DNA of 64,000 nucleotides from Lysobacterales bacterium 63-13 (GTDB taxonomy: Bacteria > Pseudomonadota > Gammaproteobacteria > Xanthomonadales > Rhodanobacteraceae): positions 238,318-302,317 of the forward strand of contig MKWR01000027.1 of NCBI GenBank assembly GCA_001899855.1. Reading direction: 5' to 3'. Positions 54,515 to 63,621 of this stretch are shown here, piece after piece; position 1 is the stretch's first letter, and every line of letters starts with the position of its first letter. The translations under genes and the position numbers were made by a program. The notes beneath the pieces are model-generated. The model was not told the origin of the DNA. It did no database searches and worked only from the letters and a program-made list of their open reading frames with translations.

Positions 54515-55117
54515 TCAGACGATGCGGCATGCTTCGTCGAAAGCGAAACGATCTTCGCGGGGGTGGACGGTGGCGGGATTGCCGTAACCGATATTGATCA
54601 GGAAGTTGGATTTGACTTCGCTGCCGGCAAAAAATTCCGCGTCGATGGTGGCGTTGTGGAAGCCGGACATCGGCCCGCAATCCAGTCCCAGCGCGCGCAG
54701 GGCAATGATCATGTACGCGCCTTGCAGGCTGGAATTGCGAAACGCGGTCGCCGCGATGGCGTCGGGCTTGCCGGCGAACCACGGCACGGCATCTTCCTCC
54801 TTGTACAGACGCGGCAAGTGCTTGTAGAAGGCGTGGTCGGCGGCCACGATCGCCGTGACCGGGGCGGCCATGGTCTGCTCGACATTGCTTTCCGAAAGCG
54901 CCTTGCGCAATTTCGCCTTGGCCTCGGCACTGCGCACGAAGACGACGCGCAGGGGCTGGCAATTGGCACTGGTCGGGCCGAGCTTGGCCAGGTCGTAGGC
55001 CTGCTGCAGCAGGGCATCGGCAACCGGCTTGTCCAGCCATGCGTCGGCCGCACGGCGGTAGGTCCTGGCGTTGCGGAAAATCCGGTCCAGCGCAGCATCG
55101 TTCAGCGGCATCGACAT
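54515..55117 (-). CDS. Malonic semialdehyde reductase-type nitroreductase (RutE/HadB-like)
   Basis: A 200-residue FMN nitroreductase-fold enzyme. MPLNDAALDRIFRNARTYRR, KLGPTSANCQPLRVVFVRSA and NSSLQGAYMIIALRALGLDC, then GPMSGFHN, match RutE, which reduces malonic semialdehyde to 3-hydroxypropionate. Size fits RutE (196 residues). The rest of the rut pyrimidine pathway is absent nearby, so the actual substrate is open. ATG at 55117 behind AGGAG; the upstream extension of 28 codons is rejected. Probably in one transcript with yceI. Confidence 0.9.
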   Translation of the reverse strand: MSMPLNDAALDRIFRNARTYRRAADAWLDKPVADALLQQAYDLAKLGPTSANCQPLRVVFVRSAEAKAKLRKALSESNVEQTMAAPVTAIVAADHAFYKHLPRLYKEEDAVPWFAGKPDAIAATAFRNSSLQGAYMIIALRALGLDCGPMSGFHNATIDAEFFAGSEVKSNFLINIGYGNPATVHPREDRFAFDEACRIV

Positions 55118-55294
55118 GAAGACTCCTGGTACGGAACTTCCGTTCCTTGGCGGGTTACAGTTTGCGGGTGGCTTGGCCAGGTTCAACGCAGCCGGCGACA
55201 ACGGATTGCTGCCGTCTGATGGACAATGTCACGTGCCGAACCCGCCACACGACAATGCCCGCGTGCGAATCCGCATGATAACGAAGGAAACCGA

Positions 55295-56287
55295 TTGTCG
55301 TCCGACCCGTCCAACCTGAACTGCTGGGCCATCAGCGATGGCGCTGCCGGCAACCATCGCCAGGTGATGGCACTGGCCGACGCGCTGCAACTTGTCCCGC
55401 GCGTGATCGACCTGCGTCTGCGCCAGCCCTGGGATGCACTCGCGCCGCACCTGCAACTGGCCGCACGCAGCGGCATGCAGGATCGCAATCACCTGCCCAT
55501 TGCAGCGCCGTGGCCGGATATCGCGCTTGGCTGCGGCCGGCGTTCCGCCCTGCTGACGCGCTGCCTGCGTGCATGGAGCAGGCATCGCTGCTTCAGCGTG
55601 CAGATCCTCGATCCGCGCATTGCGCCGGCGCATTTCGATGTCGTCGTGGCCCCGCGCCATGATCGCCTGCATGGCGACAACGTGATCGAGACACTGGGTG
55701 CACTGAACCCGGTCGACGATGCGTGGCTGGAGCAGGGGCGCAAGCGCTTCCCCGCGTTCAGCGCCCTGCCTGCACGGCGCACGGCCGTCCTCATTGGCGC
55801 ATCCAGCGCATCGGTCACGCTTGATGATGGCTGGTTCGCGGCATTGCTCGAGACCCTCGCCGGCGAGCATGTACAAACCGGCGGGAGCTTTCTTGTCAGC
55901 ACCTCACGGCGCACGCCGGCTGCGCGCAGCGCGCAACTGCGCCAGCAATTCGCGCGCTGGCCGGGCATCTTCTGGGGCGGGCCGGAGGATGGTGAAAATC
56001 CCTACGCCGGCATCCTCGGCTGGGCCGATCGCATCATCGTCTCGCCGGATTCGGTGAACATGGTTTCGGAAGCCTGCGCCACCGGCAAGCCCGTGCATGC
56101 ATTCACCGTCGCCACCCTGCGCGGCAAGCTCGCCGCCTTCCACGAAGCCCTGCGCGCTGCCGGGCACCTGCTGCCGCTGCCCGCCGACACCACGGCGACG
56201 CATGCACCACTGCGCGAGCTGCCTGCCGTCGCTGCGCGGATCCGCGCCATCTGGCACGCGAAAAAACCTGATCGGACGCGGACCTGA
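55295..56287 (+). CDS. ELM1 / mitochondrial-fission-like family protein
   Basis: A protein of about 330 residues in the ELM1 (DUF1022) family, named after the plant mitochondrial fission factor but common in proteobacteria. NCWAISDGAAGNHRQVMALA, LGCGRRSALLTRCLRAW, VVVAPRHDRLHGDNVIETLG and the C-terminal IIVSPDSVNMVSEACATGKP recall a GT-B-like nucleotide-sugar-binding fold; enzymatic activity is unproven. The TTG at 55295, behind AAGGAAA, is the preferred start; an ATG at 55226 would add 23 residues of non-conserved sequence. Divergent from the nitroreductase gene. Confidence 0.82.
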   Translation: MSSDPSNLNCWAISDGAAGNHRQVMALADALQLVPRVIDLRLRQPWDALAPHLQLAARSGMQDRNHLPIAAPWPDIALGCGRRSALLTRCLRAWSRHRCFSVQILDPRIAPAHFDVVVAPRHDRLHGDNVIETLGALNPVDDAWLEQGRKRFPAFSALPARRTAVLIGASSASVTLDDGWFAALLETLAGEHVQTGGSFLVSTSRRTPAARSAQLRQQFARWPGIFWGGPEDGENPYAGILGWADRIIVSPDSVNMVSEACATGKPVHAFTVATLRGKLAAFHEALRAAGHLLPLPADTTATHAPLRELPAVAARIRAIWHAKKPDRTRT

Positions 56288-56302
56288 CCCATCGCTTCCT
56301 TG

Positions 56303-56767
56303 CTAGGACGGTTTCATCACCATCAGCCAGAAGATCAGGATCACGCTCAGGAAGGCCGGCCAGCCCAGCCAGAACCACCAACGCATGACCCGCTGGTAGT
56401 GCGTCGACAAAGGCAAACCGCTGGCCACCGCTGCACGCGCCAGGTTGCGCGCGCGCAGTTGCAGCCAGAGCACGGGCAGCCAGCAGGCGCCGATCAGCAC
56501 GAACAGGATCAAGGCCCACTTTATCCAGAATGTGCTCCACGCGATCCCCAGCCGCTGCGTCAGCCAGATGCCGCTGAGGAACTGGACAAGCACGGCCGGC
56601 ATGGTGAAGAGCGCATCGGCGACGACCACGTTGCGCGCGGTCTCCGCAATCACCCGGGCATCGCCACGCCGATGCGCCATCCACATGAAGTAGGCGATGC
56701 CGAGCCCGGTGCCGAACAACACGGTGGAGCTCAGGATGTGCAGCCACTTGATCCACAGATAATCCAT
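56303..56767 (-). CDS. DUF2269 membrane protein
   Basis: A 154-residue polytopic inner-membrane protein with four helices. It starts MDYLWIKWLHILSSTVLFGT, with conserved His and Arg/Asp in the loops (WMAHRRGDARVIAETARNV), matching DUF2269. The role is unknown; the His residues in helices resemble heme b-type or copper-site membrane proteins. GGAGG lies 5 bases before the ATG, and it begins 2 bases after the stop of the SDR-DoxX gene, a pairing that suggests a common task. Confidence 0.88.
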   Translation of the reverse strand: MDYLWIKWLHILSSTVLFGTGLGIAYFMWMAHRRGDARVIAETARNVVVADALFTMPAVLVQFLSGIWLTQRLGIAWSTFWIKWALILFVLIGACWLPVLWLQLRARNLARAAVASGLPLSTHYQRVMRWWFWLGWPAFLSVILIFWLMVMKPS

Positions 56768-56769
56768 GC

Positions 56770-58077
56770 CTACCTCCGCTCGGCCAGTACCCAGGCCAGG
56801 CCCAGCGCAGGCAGGATGATCAGGTTCTTGGCCAGGCCACCGAGGGATTCCAGCCACAGCGCGGGCAGCAGCAAACCGAAGGCGACCGTGTAGGCCAGCA
56901 CGCTGGCCGCCATCAAGGCGATCGCCCAACGCGGTCGCCAGCCGGAGGCCAGCCAGACCGCCAGTGACAAGTCGAGAGCGCCGGTTGCTCGCGCCAGCGC
57001 GGTCATCGGCATGGCCTGCAACAGCGAACCGTCGGCCAGTGCCTCGATGGTCGCTGCCGGCGTCAGCCAACCGGCAAGCGCCGAAAGCAACCACACCGCG
57101 ATGATCGAAACACGCAGCAGCGGTGCCAGAAAATAGGCCTGCGCCTGCCAGCGATCCTGGACCTGGCTTGGCTGCATCGCCAGCACCTCATCCAGCGCGC
57201 GTGGCAGCATTCCGAAATCGCGCAGCAGGCGCGGACCGGCATCGGCATGCGTGATGTTGCCGCGCCTCAACATGCGCCACATGGTCTCGCCGACCGGGCC
57301 GCGACCGAGTCGTTCCGCGAGCCAGACCTGCACCGAAACCAGAATCTCCGGTACGCCAAGGATGCGCCTGCCGCCAATGCGCAACCAGCGTCGCCAGGCC
57401 AACTGATAGTCACGCAAGGTGATCGGCTGTGGCGCGCCAACTTCGTAGATGCCGCGCTGCGCACCTTGCAGCGCATCGGCCACCAGATGGGCGAGGTCTT
57501 CGGCAGCCACCGGCTGGATCAACCATTGGCCCGCTCCAGGCAACAGCGAGAACAGCGGCAATGCGGCCAGCGCACGCAGCAGCGAGGTGCCGCCATAGGA
57601 TCCCGAAACTGCATAGACGACGGATGGGCGCAACACCACCGAGCGCATCGGCAAAGCCAGCAAGGCTTCGTCAAATCGATGCTTGGATTCGATGAAACCG
57701 CCATCGGCCGGGATGCCCAGGGCGGAAATCTGCACAAACGTGTCGATGCCGGCATCGACGCAAGCCGATGCCAGGGCCATCGGCGCGGCAACATGAATTG
57801 CTGCAAAGGTCTGCCGGCCACTCTCGCGCAGGATGCCGGAGGCATTCACGACAGCATCGACATCGGCAAGGATCGGTCGCCAATCCTGCGCACCCGACAT
57901 GAGGGTCAGATCGACCCTGCGCTCGTCGCAGCCAGCGCGCGGATGGCGCACGCCGGCAATGACCCGCCAACCGCGGGCGCGCAATGCGGCGGCGATGAAG
58001 CCACCAAGGAACCCCTGCGCGCCGATGAGCAGTGCGCTGCGCGGCGAGGCGGAATCATTGCGGTGGGTGGCGGGCAT
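56770..58077 (-). CDS. SDR-type NAD(P)-binding protein fused to a DoxX-like membrane domain
   Basis: A fusion of about 435 residues. Residues 15-290 are an atypical short-chain dehydrogenase/epimerase domain with the NAD(P) loop LLIGAQGFLGGFIAAALRAR, VNASGILRESG and VVLRPSVVYAVSGSYGG. Residues 300-435 are a four-helix membrane segment like DoxX/DUF4267 (LRVSIIAVWLLSALAGWLTP, ARATGALDLSLAVWLASGWR). This architecture is known in proteobacteria, and a role in quinone or lipid redox chemistry is a common guess. Start at ATG 58077, weak Shine-Dalgarno. Coupled to DUF2269. Confidence 0.87.
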   Translation of the reverse strand: MPATHRNDSASPRSALLIGAQGFLGGFIAAALRARGWRVIAGVRHPRAGCDERRVDLTLMSGAQDWRPILADVDAVVNASGILRESGRQTFAAIHVAAPMALASACVDAGIDTFVQISALGIPADGGFIESKHRFDEALLALPMRSVVLRPSVVYAVSGSYGGTSLLRALAALPLFSLLPGAGQWLIQPVAAEDLAHLVADALQGAQRGIYEVGAPQPITLRDYQLAWRRWLRIGGRRILGVPEILVSVQVWLAERLGRGPVGETMWRMLRRGNITHADAGPRLLRDFGMLPRALDEVLAMQPSQVQDRWQAQAYFLAPLLRVSIIAVWLLSALAGWLTPAATIEALADGSLLQAMPMTALARATGALDLSLAVWLASGWRPRWAIALMAASVLAYTVAFGLLLPALWLESLGGLAKNLIILPALGLAWVLAERR

Positions 58078-58148
58078 CGCGGCAAGTCCGGGGCAAGGCT
58101 GCAAGTGGCGCAATGGTGGCATGCCGTCGGCATGACCGCCGCACCGAC

Positions 58149-61010
58149 TCAATCAAACGCCAGGTCCAGTTCGCGGGCGATGTGCAGGACATCCCGGGTT
58201 GCCTGATCGAGGGCCTCGTCGCGCTGGGCCACGCGCGGACGCGCGTCGAGCTTGGCCGCCAGCGAACGGCCGAGCAGGAGCATGTGCGCCTCGCGCAGCT
58301 TGCTGGCCTGGCTCGCATCGAGCAGGCGCGCCGCTGCAGCCATCTCGATCAAATCGACACTGTTGGTGACGCCAAGCAGGCGCGGATGCGCCGAACCATG
58401 TTCGAGAACCAGCGCCTGCAGGAGGAATTCGATATCGACTAGGGCACCCGGGCCCTGCTTGAGATCGAGCACGGTTGCCGTGGATCGATCGCTTTCCTTG
58501 CGCCAGCGCGTGCGCATCTCGACGATCTTCCGGCGCAACTCCGGCCCGTAGGCGCGCGCATCCAGTGCGGCGGCGCGTGCCTCGGTGAAACGCCGTCCCA
58601 GGGCAACGTCGCCGGCAACCACGCGCGCGCGCACCAATGCCTGGTGTTCCCAGGTCCAGGCGCGTTCGCGCTGATAGGCCGAGTAGGCCTCCAGGCTGGT
58701 CACCAGCAGGCCCTTGCCGCCATCCGGGCGCAGGCGGATGTCGATCTCGTAGAGTCGTCCGGAGCGCGTCAGCATGGTCAGCAGATGGACGAAGCGCTGC
58801 GCCAGGCGCGCGTAGTAGCGCGCGCCGTCGAGCGGCTTTGGACCGGTGGATTCAAGATTGGCGAGGCTGCCATCGTAGACAAAGACCAGGTCCAGGTCGG
58901 AGCCGAAACCAAGTTCGATACCGCCGAGGCTGCCGTAGCCGATCACGCTCATGCCGGCGCTGTCGCCGTAGCGTTCCTCGATGGTGCCGTGATTGGCAAT
59001 CAGGTCGCGCTCGGCAATGCGCAGGACCGAGCCAAGCACGGCTTCGGCCACCGTCGCCAGCGCCCGCGCAGTCTGCGCGGCGTCCAGGCGCTTGCCGAGG
59101 AAGGCGAGGCCGATGCGAAACAGGGCGGAGAGACGCTGTTCCTGGATCAGGTCGATCTCGCGTTCCGGATCCGGATCACCGACACCGGCCAGCCGACGCT
59201 GGATTTCCGCTTCGATTTCCTCGCGCTCGGGTGGCGGCCCGTCGATGCGATCGTCGAACAATTCGTCGAGCAACAAGGGATGCGCGATGACGCGTTCGGC
59301 AAGCATGGCACTGGCGGCAAACACGGCGGTCAGGCGCTTCAGCGCGAGCGGTTGCTCATCGAGCAGGGCCAGGTAGGCCGAACGCCGGGCAACCGCATTG
59401 ACCAGGCCGATCAGGCGCACCAGGCAGGCACTTGGCGCGGCACTCTGCGCCGCCGCGGCAAACAATGCCGGCATGACCCGATCGATGCGCTCGCGCGAGC
59501 GCACTGCGGCGGCGCGCAGGATCGGGCTGGCGAGAAAACTTTCCAGTGCGCCGACGACCGGCTGCAGCGGATCGAATCCGGCGTCGGCAAAGGCCTGCAC
59601 ATTGACGCCCGATTCCGTGCACTGCTGCCACACCGCATTCCAGGCGACGGTGCTGGCGGCATTGCGCACCTGGCGCGCCGGTGCCATGACCGCATCGAAC
59701 TCCTCGCTGACTGCCGCGCGGTGGCGATCAAGCTCCTCGACCAGGGTGCTCCACTGGGCGTGGCCAAGAGCCAGCGCGATGCGCTGGCGCTGCGTGTCAT
59801 CGGCGGGCAGTTCATGGGTTTGCTGGTCGGCGAACATCTGCACGCGATTCTCCAGCCGGCGCAGGAAGCGATAGGCTTCGCCCAGCCGCTTGGCGCGCCT
59901 GGCACTGATCAGGCCGAGCTGCTCGCATACCGACAAGGCCGGCAGCAGCCCGCGCACGCGCAAGGCCGGTTCACGTCCACCGCGGATCAGTTGCAGGAGC
60001 TGGATGATGAACTCGATCTCGCGAATGCCGCCCGGGCCGAGCTTGATGTGCTCGGCCATGTCCTTGCGCGCGACTTCCGCATCGATGAGTTCCTTCATCT
60101 CGCGCAGGCCGGCAAACGCGGTGTAGTCGAAATAGCGACGAAAGACGAACGGACGCAAGGTCGCCAGCAGGCGCGCACCGGCGGCCTTGTCGCCGGCCAC
60201 GGGCCGCGCCTTGATCCAGGCATAGCGCTCCCAGTCGCGGCCTTCGCGCTGGTAGTACTGCTCCATGGCGGCGAACGACAGGGCAACCCGGCCAGCGTTG
60301 CCGAAGGGGCGCAGGCGCAGGTCGACGCGATAGGCAAAGCCATCCGCGCTGCGATCGGCCAGCAACGAGATCAGGTGCTGGGAGAGTCGCGAGTACCAGA
60401 CCTCGGCATCGATCGGTCGCGCACCATCGCTGGCAATGCCGGCCTCGTCATAGGCCAGCACGAGGTCGACATCCGAGGAGAAATTGAGCTCGCCGCCACC
60501 CAGCTTGCCCAGCGCCAGCACGACCAGGCGCTGCACCTCGCCCGAGGCAAGACGGATCTGGCCATGGCGCTCGGCCAATTGGCGCTCGGCATGGCGCAAT
60601 GCAAGCTCGAGGCAGACTTCAGCAAGCACGCTGGCGCCGGCCAGGGTCGTCTCGACCTTGTCAACATTGTTCACATCACGCCAGATCAGGCGGATCGACT
60701 CGCGCCGGCGGAAACGGCGGATCTCGCTGCGGAACTCGGCATCGGGCAGGCCCGGCGAAAACGGCGCGGTGCGCGCGTCGGCGTGGCGCGGATCGTTCAT
60801 CAGGCGAACCAGGTCCGGGCCGAGCAATTGCGGATCCTGGCAAAAGCCCTCGTAGGCGAAATCGCTGGCCAGCAAAACCCGATCGAGATGGCTGTCGACG
60901 CCGGCATCGTCATAAAACGGCACGCCCGCTTCGCGGCACAGGGCTTCAAGCCGCGACAGGCGTTGATCGATCAGGCGCGCAATGGCTTTCGGTCGGACGG
61001 GGTTCGGCAT
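58149..61010 (-). CDS. glnE: Glutamine synthetase adenylyltransferase/adenylyl-removase
   Basis: A 953-residue bifunctional enzyme that adenylylates and deadenylylates glutamine synthetase under PII control. Two nucleotidyltransferase domains: the N-terminal adenylyl-removase with GKLGGGELNFSSDVDLVLAY (Asp180, Asp182) and the C-terminal adenylyltransferase with GSLGGIELGFGSDLDLVFVY. Each is followed by a helical GlnD/PII-uridylyltransferase-like region (REMKELIDAEVARKDMAEHI, KLGPGGIREIEFIIQLLQLI). The length matches E. coli GlnE (946). Start at ATG 61010. No glnA or glnB in the window. Confidence 0.97.
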   Translation of the reverse strand: MPNPVRPKAIARLIDQRLSRLEALCREAGVPFYDDAGVDSHLDRVLLASDFAYEGFCQDPQLLGPDLVRLMNDPRHADARTAPFSPGLPDAEFRSEIRRFRRRESIRLIWRDVNNVDKVETTLAGASVLAEVCLELALRHAERQLAERHGQIRLASGEVQRLVVLALGKLGGGELNFSSDVDLVLAYDEAGIASDGARPIDAEVWYSRLSQHLISLLADRSADGFAYRVDLRLRPFGNAGRVALSFAAMEQYYQREGRDWERYAWIKARPVAGDKAAGARLLATLRPFVFRRYFDYTAFAGLREMKELIDAEVARKDMAEHIKLGPGGIREIEFIIQLLQLIRGGREPALRVRGLLPALSVCEQLGLISARRAKRLGEAYRFLRRLENRVQMFADQQTHELPADDTQRQRIALALGHAQWSTLVEELDRHRAAVSEEFDAVMAPARQVRNAASTVAWNAVWQQCTESGVNVQAFADAGFDPLQPVVGALESFLASPILRAAAVRSRERIDRVMPALFAAAAQSAAPSACLVRLIGLVNAVARRSAYLALLDEQPLALKRLTAVFAASAMLAERVIAHPLLLDELFDDRIDGPPPEREEIEAEIQRRLAGVGDPDPEREIDLIQEQRLSALFRIGLAFLGKRLDAAQTARALATVAEAVLGSVLRIAERDLIANHGTIEERYGDSAGMSVIGYGSLGGIELGFGSDLDLVFVYDGSLANLESTGPKPLDGARYYARLAQRFVHLLTMLTRSGRLYEIDIRLRPDGGKGLLVTSLEAYSAYQRERAWTWEHQALVRARVVAGDVALGRRFTEARAAALDARAYGPELRRKIVEMRTRWRKESDRSTATVLDLKQGPGALVDIEFLLQALVLEHGSAHPRLLGVTNSVDLIEMAAAARLLDASQASKLREAHMLLLGRSLAAKLDARPRVAQRDEALDQATRDVLHIARELDLAFD

Positions 61011-61258
61011 GGGTCGATTCTGGCAGTCGGCTTCGGCGGCGGCCAGCCTCGGGCGACGGCACTTGCGTTGCCGCCCGCGCAAGAGCAGTCTGCGCATCCG
61101 CGCGAGCAGGGGGTCGCGCCGAGCCGGAACAATTGCGCCTTGATCGCGGCACAAACCGCAAGCCGCGTTCAGAAATTCCCCGATTTGGTTCACCCCGCAC
61201 TCAGCCGCGCAACCCGAAAGTGCGCAGCTGCCGATTCCTCTCGCACTGCTGCCCGCCC

Positions 61259-63100
61259 ATGACCGCAACGCCGCAATCCACGCCGCTCAAGCGCAACCTG
61301 CCGCATGTGTTGTGGTTGCTGCTGGTCGTGGTGATCTTCGCGATCAGCGCAAGCTGGCTCGATCCGGCCCTGGGCTGGCCGATGCATGCGGTGGATGGGG
61401 CGCATCTTGGCCTGGTTGCCATCAACATCCTGCCGTTCGTGCTGATCGTGCTCCTGCTCGGCGCGCTGACCCGCCGTGTCGTGCTGTCGAGCTGGATCGG
61501 CCTCCTGCTCCTGCTTGCCAGCCACGCCGCCAACACCGTCAAGCTGCAGCAACTGGACATGCCGCTGTTGCCCGGCGATTTCCACTTCCTTGAGGAAATC
61601 GGTTCGGCCCTGCCCTTGTTCGTCCACTACATCGGCACGAGTTTCCTGCCCGTGCTGGCCGCCCTCGGCCTGCTGGCGCTGACCCTCGCCCTGTTCCGCG
61701 AGGCGGCCTGGCCGCTGATGCGCGGCTGGACGCGCGCTGGCGTCGCCGTGGTCACCCTCGTCCTCGGCGTCGGCATCTTCCAGGGCTGGACACCCTGGCG
61801 TGCGGTGTACAGCGCCGAGCGCCTGGCGTTCGAGCCGTGGTCGGTGGTCGACAGCGCGCGCAAGGCCGGCATGGTCGGCAATCTCGTCCTCTACAACTGG
61901 GAACTGGCCAAGCGCCAGGAGCTCCACCCCGATCGCAATGCCGCCCGCGATCTGGTGCGCGCGAATGTCGACGCCCTGCGCGAACGCCTGCTGCCGAACA
62001 CCTCGTCGCTGGCCATGCCGAGCGGCACGCAGCCGGATATCGTCATCATCCAGAGCGAATCGCTGTTCGACCCGGTACGCCTGAACGGTGCGCCGAAAAA
62101 TACCTATCTGCCGAACTTCCACCGCCTGGCCAAGCGCGGCCTGTCCGGCGAGCTGCAGGTACCGACCTATGCCGGTGGCACCATCCGCACCGAGTTCGAG
62201 GTGCTGACCGGGCTTGCCCTCGCCTTTTTCCCGGGCGTGCAGTACCCGTATTTCGAGATCGCCGACCGGCCGATTCCGGGCATCGTGCGCACGCTTTCGC
62301 GGCAGGGCTACCAGACCACCGCCATCCATCCGAACAGCGGTGTGTTCTGGAACCGCAACCAGGCCTACCAGCAAATCGGCTTCGACCGCTTTGTCGATGA
62401 CAAGGCCTTCTCCAAGGACGACATCGTCGGCTTGTTCACTGGCGATGCCGCACTGACCGACCACGTGCTCGCCCAGCTCGACCAGGACGGCCCGCCGCAA
62501 CTCATTTTTGCGGTGACCATGGAAAACCATGGTCCGTTCGACTGGCGCCCCGGCCTTGACGCCGAACGCCTCGCCGCCATGCGCACGCCGGCCGGCCTCG
62601 ACGAGGGCGGCGAATACTGGATGCGCAATTACCTGTACCTGCTCGGCGACGCCGACCACGAGCTCGGCCGCCTGGCCGATGCGCTGCAGAAGCGCAAGCG
62701 GCGCACCCTGCTGCTGTTTTACGGCGATCACCTGCCGGCGCTGCCGCCGGTCTACCAGCAGATCGGCTTTGCCGACGGCAAGGCGGCGAAGACCCAGCCG
62801 GTGCCGTGGCTGCTGCTCGACAACCGTCGCAAGCTCGCCGAACACGGGCCGATGGACACGACCTCCTGGCTGCTGCCAAGCATCCTCCTGGAAACCGCGG
62901 GCATTGGCGGCGATCGCTATTTCGCCACCCTGGCCGCCCTGCGTGACTCGCTGCCCGCCAATGTCATGGCATCCTCGAGTGGATTGCCCGACGAGCTGCG
63001 CGCGCTGGGCCAGTTGCGTTTCCGCAACGAGCTGGAACCAATCCTCGATACGGTGCTGGCAGGCCCGGTCGCCGATGCGGACGTGGCCATCGCGCCATAA
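61259..63100 (+). CDS. LTA synthase / OpgB-type phosphoglycerol transferase family
   Basis: A 613-residue membrane phosphotransferase. Five N-terminal helices (about 15-175) carry a periplasmic sulfatase-fold domain. Catalytic Thr lies in YAGGTIRTEFEVLTGLAL, metal sites in IIQSESLFDPV and FYGDHLPALPP, and a His in TMENHGPFDW. In Gram-negatives this family puts phosphoglycerol or phosphoethanolamine on periplasmic glucans (OpgB) or other glycans. The donor here is not known. The ATG at 61259 has no strong Shine-Dalgarno; it is divergent from glnE across about 250 bases. Confidence 0.9.
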   Translation: MTATPQSTPLKRNLPHVLWLLLVVVIFAISASWLDPALGWPMHAVDGAHLGLVAINILPFVLIVLLLGALTRRVVLSSWIGLLLLLASHAANTVKLQQLDMPLLPGDFHFLEEIGSALPLFVHYIGTSFLPVLAALGLLALTLALFREAAWPLMRGWTRAGVAVVTLVLGVGIFQGWTPWRAVYSAERLAFEPWSVVDSARKAGMVGNLVLYNWELAKRQELHPDRNAARDLVRANVDALRERLLPNTSSLAMPSGTQPDIVIIQSESLFDPVRLNGAPKNTYLPNFHRLAKRGLSGELQVPTYAGGTIRTEFEVLTGLALAFFPGVQYPYFEIADRPIPGIVRTLSRQGYQTTAIHPNSGVFWNRNQAYQQIGFDRFVDDKAFSKDDIVGLFTGDAALTDHVLAQLDQDGPPQLIFAVTMENHGPFDWRPGLDAERLAAMRTPAGLDEGGEYWMRNYLYLLGDADHELGRLADALQKRKRRTLLLFYGDHLPALPPVYQQIGFADGKAAKTQPVPWLLLDNRRKLAEHGPMDTTSWLLPSILLETAGIGGDRYFATLAALRDSLPANVMASSSGLPDELRALGQLRFRNELEPILDTVLAGPVADADVAIAP

Positions 63101-63116
63101 ACCGGCAATGGTGACG

Positions 63117-63393
63117 GCATGGCCTGGCATTCCGCCATCCATGCGATCGCCAGCAACTGCTACGGAAGAGCGTTCGATCACAGATCGAACCCACATTCAC
63201 AAATCGAATCCACATTGCTCCTCGGTCGATTGCCGATGTTGCTCAGCTACTGCCGTGGGTCAGCGCTGTGCGCTGACGCCATCCATGCGACCTGATCGCT
63301 GCTGTGGGTCAGCGCTGTGCGCTGACGCAGTCCATCCATGGACATCGCCGACAACTGCTCCTGCGTTGTTGGCATACCGTCCATCCATGGACA
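63117..63393. repeat. REP-like hairpin and CCATCCATGG repeat cluster
   Basis: The hairpin GTCAGCGC-TGT-GCGCTGAC occurs twice in identical 25-base units at 63255-63279 and 63304-63328, exactly 49 bases apart. Each unit begins GTGGG at the foot of the stem. GTCCATCCATGGACA occurs at 63330-63344 and 63379-63393, also 49 bases apart, and degenerate relatives (CCATCCATGCGA) lie at 63135 and 63280. The layout matches REP sequences with a GTGG/GTAG tetranucleotide at the 5' foot, known in Stenotrophomonas and relatives. No gene was seen in 63101-63394. Confidence 0.7.
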
Positions 63394-63394
63394 T

Positions 63395-63430
63395 AAAAAA
63401 ACCCGCCGAGCATTGCTGCTGCGGCGGGTT
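63395..63430 (-). terminator. Rho-independent terminator on the minus strand without a gene
   Basis: On the minus strand AACCCGCCG (63430-63422) pairs with CGGCGGGTT (63408-63400), followed directly by a run of seven T (63401-63395). This is a textbook intrinsic terminator reading leftwards. No minus-strand gene ends here. Either it closes a small RNA or leader transcribed from about 63440-63600, or it works in both directions for the plus-strand phosphotransferase gene 300 bases away. Confidence 0.75.
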
Positions 63431-63621
63431 CTCCCTCCCCACGAGGCAGATTCCAGCGAACGCAATACTAATGATTTTTCAACATATGCCACGCCGCAGC
63501 GCAACATGAATGCCCGGATGGCACTGCTGCAGTGCAGCGTTGGCCCCGCGTAACCACATCAGGGCACCTGGCGGCTTCGCCCTGTCTCTGCGCCTGAGAT
63601 GCCACGCTGCATACTGCGCCC

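Noticed and set aside
58644..61262. An 872-codon plus-strand frame opposite glnE
   Set aside because: Complete antisense of glnE, whose two nucleotidyltransferase motifs are intact.
63255..63352. CRISPR-like array suggested by repeats at 49-base spacing
   Set aside because: Only two full copies, the repeat is a self-complementary hairpin, the intervening sequence is itself repetitive, and no cas genes are near.
63247..63507. Minus-strand frame across the repeat cluster and terminator
   Set aside because: It reads through an intrinsic terminator and two REP-like hairpins, so it is unlikely to be translated as one protein.
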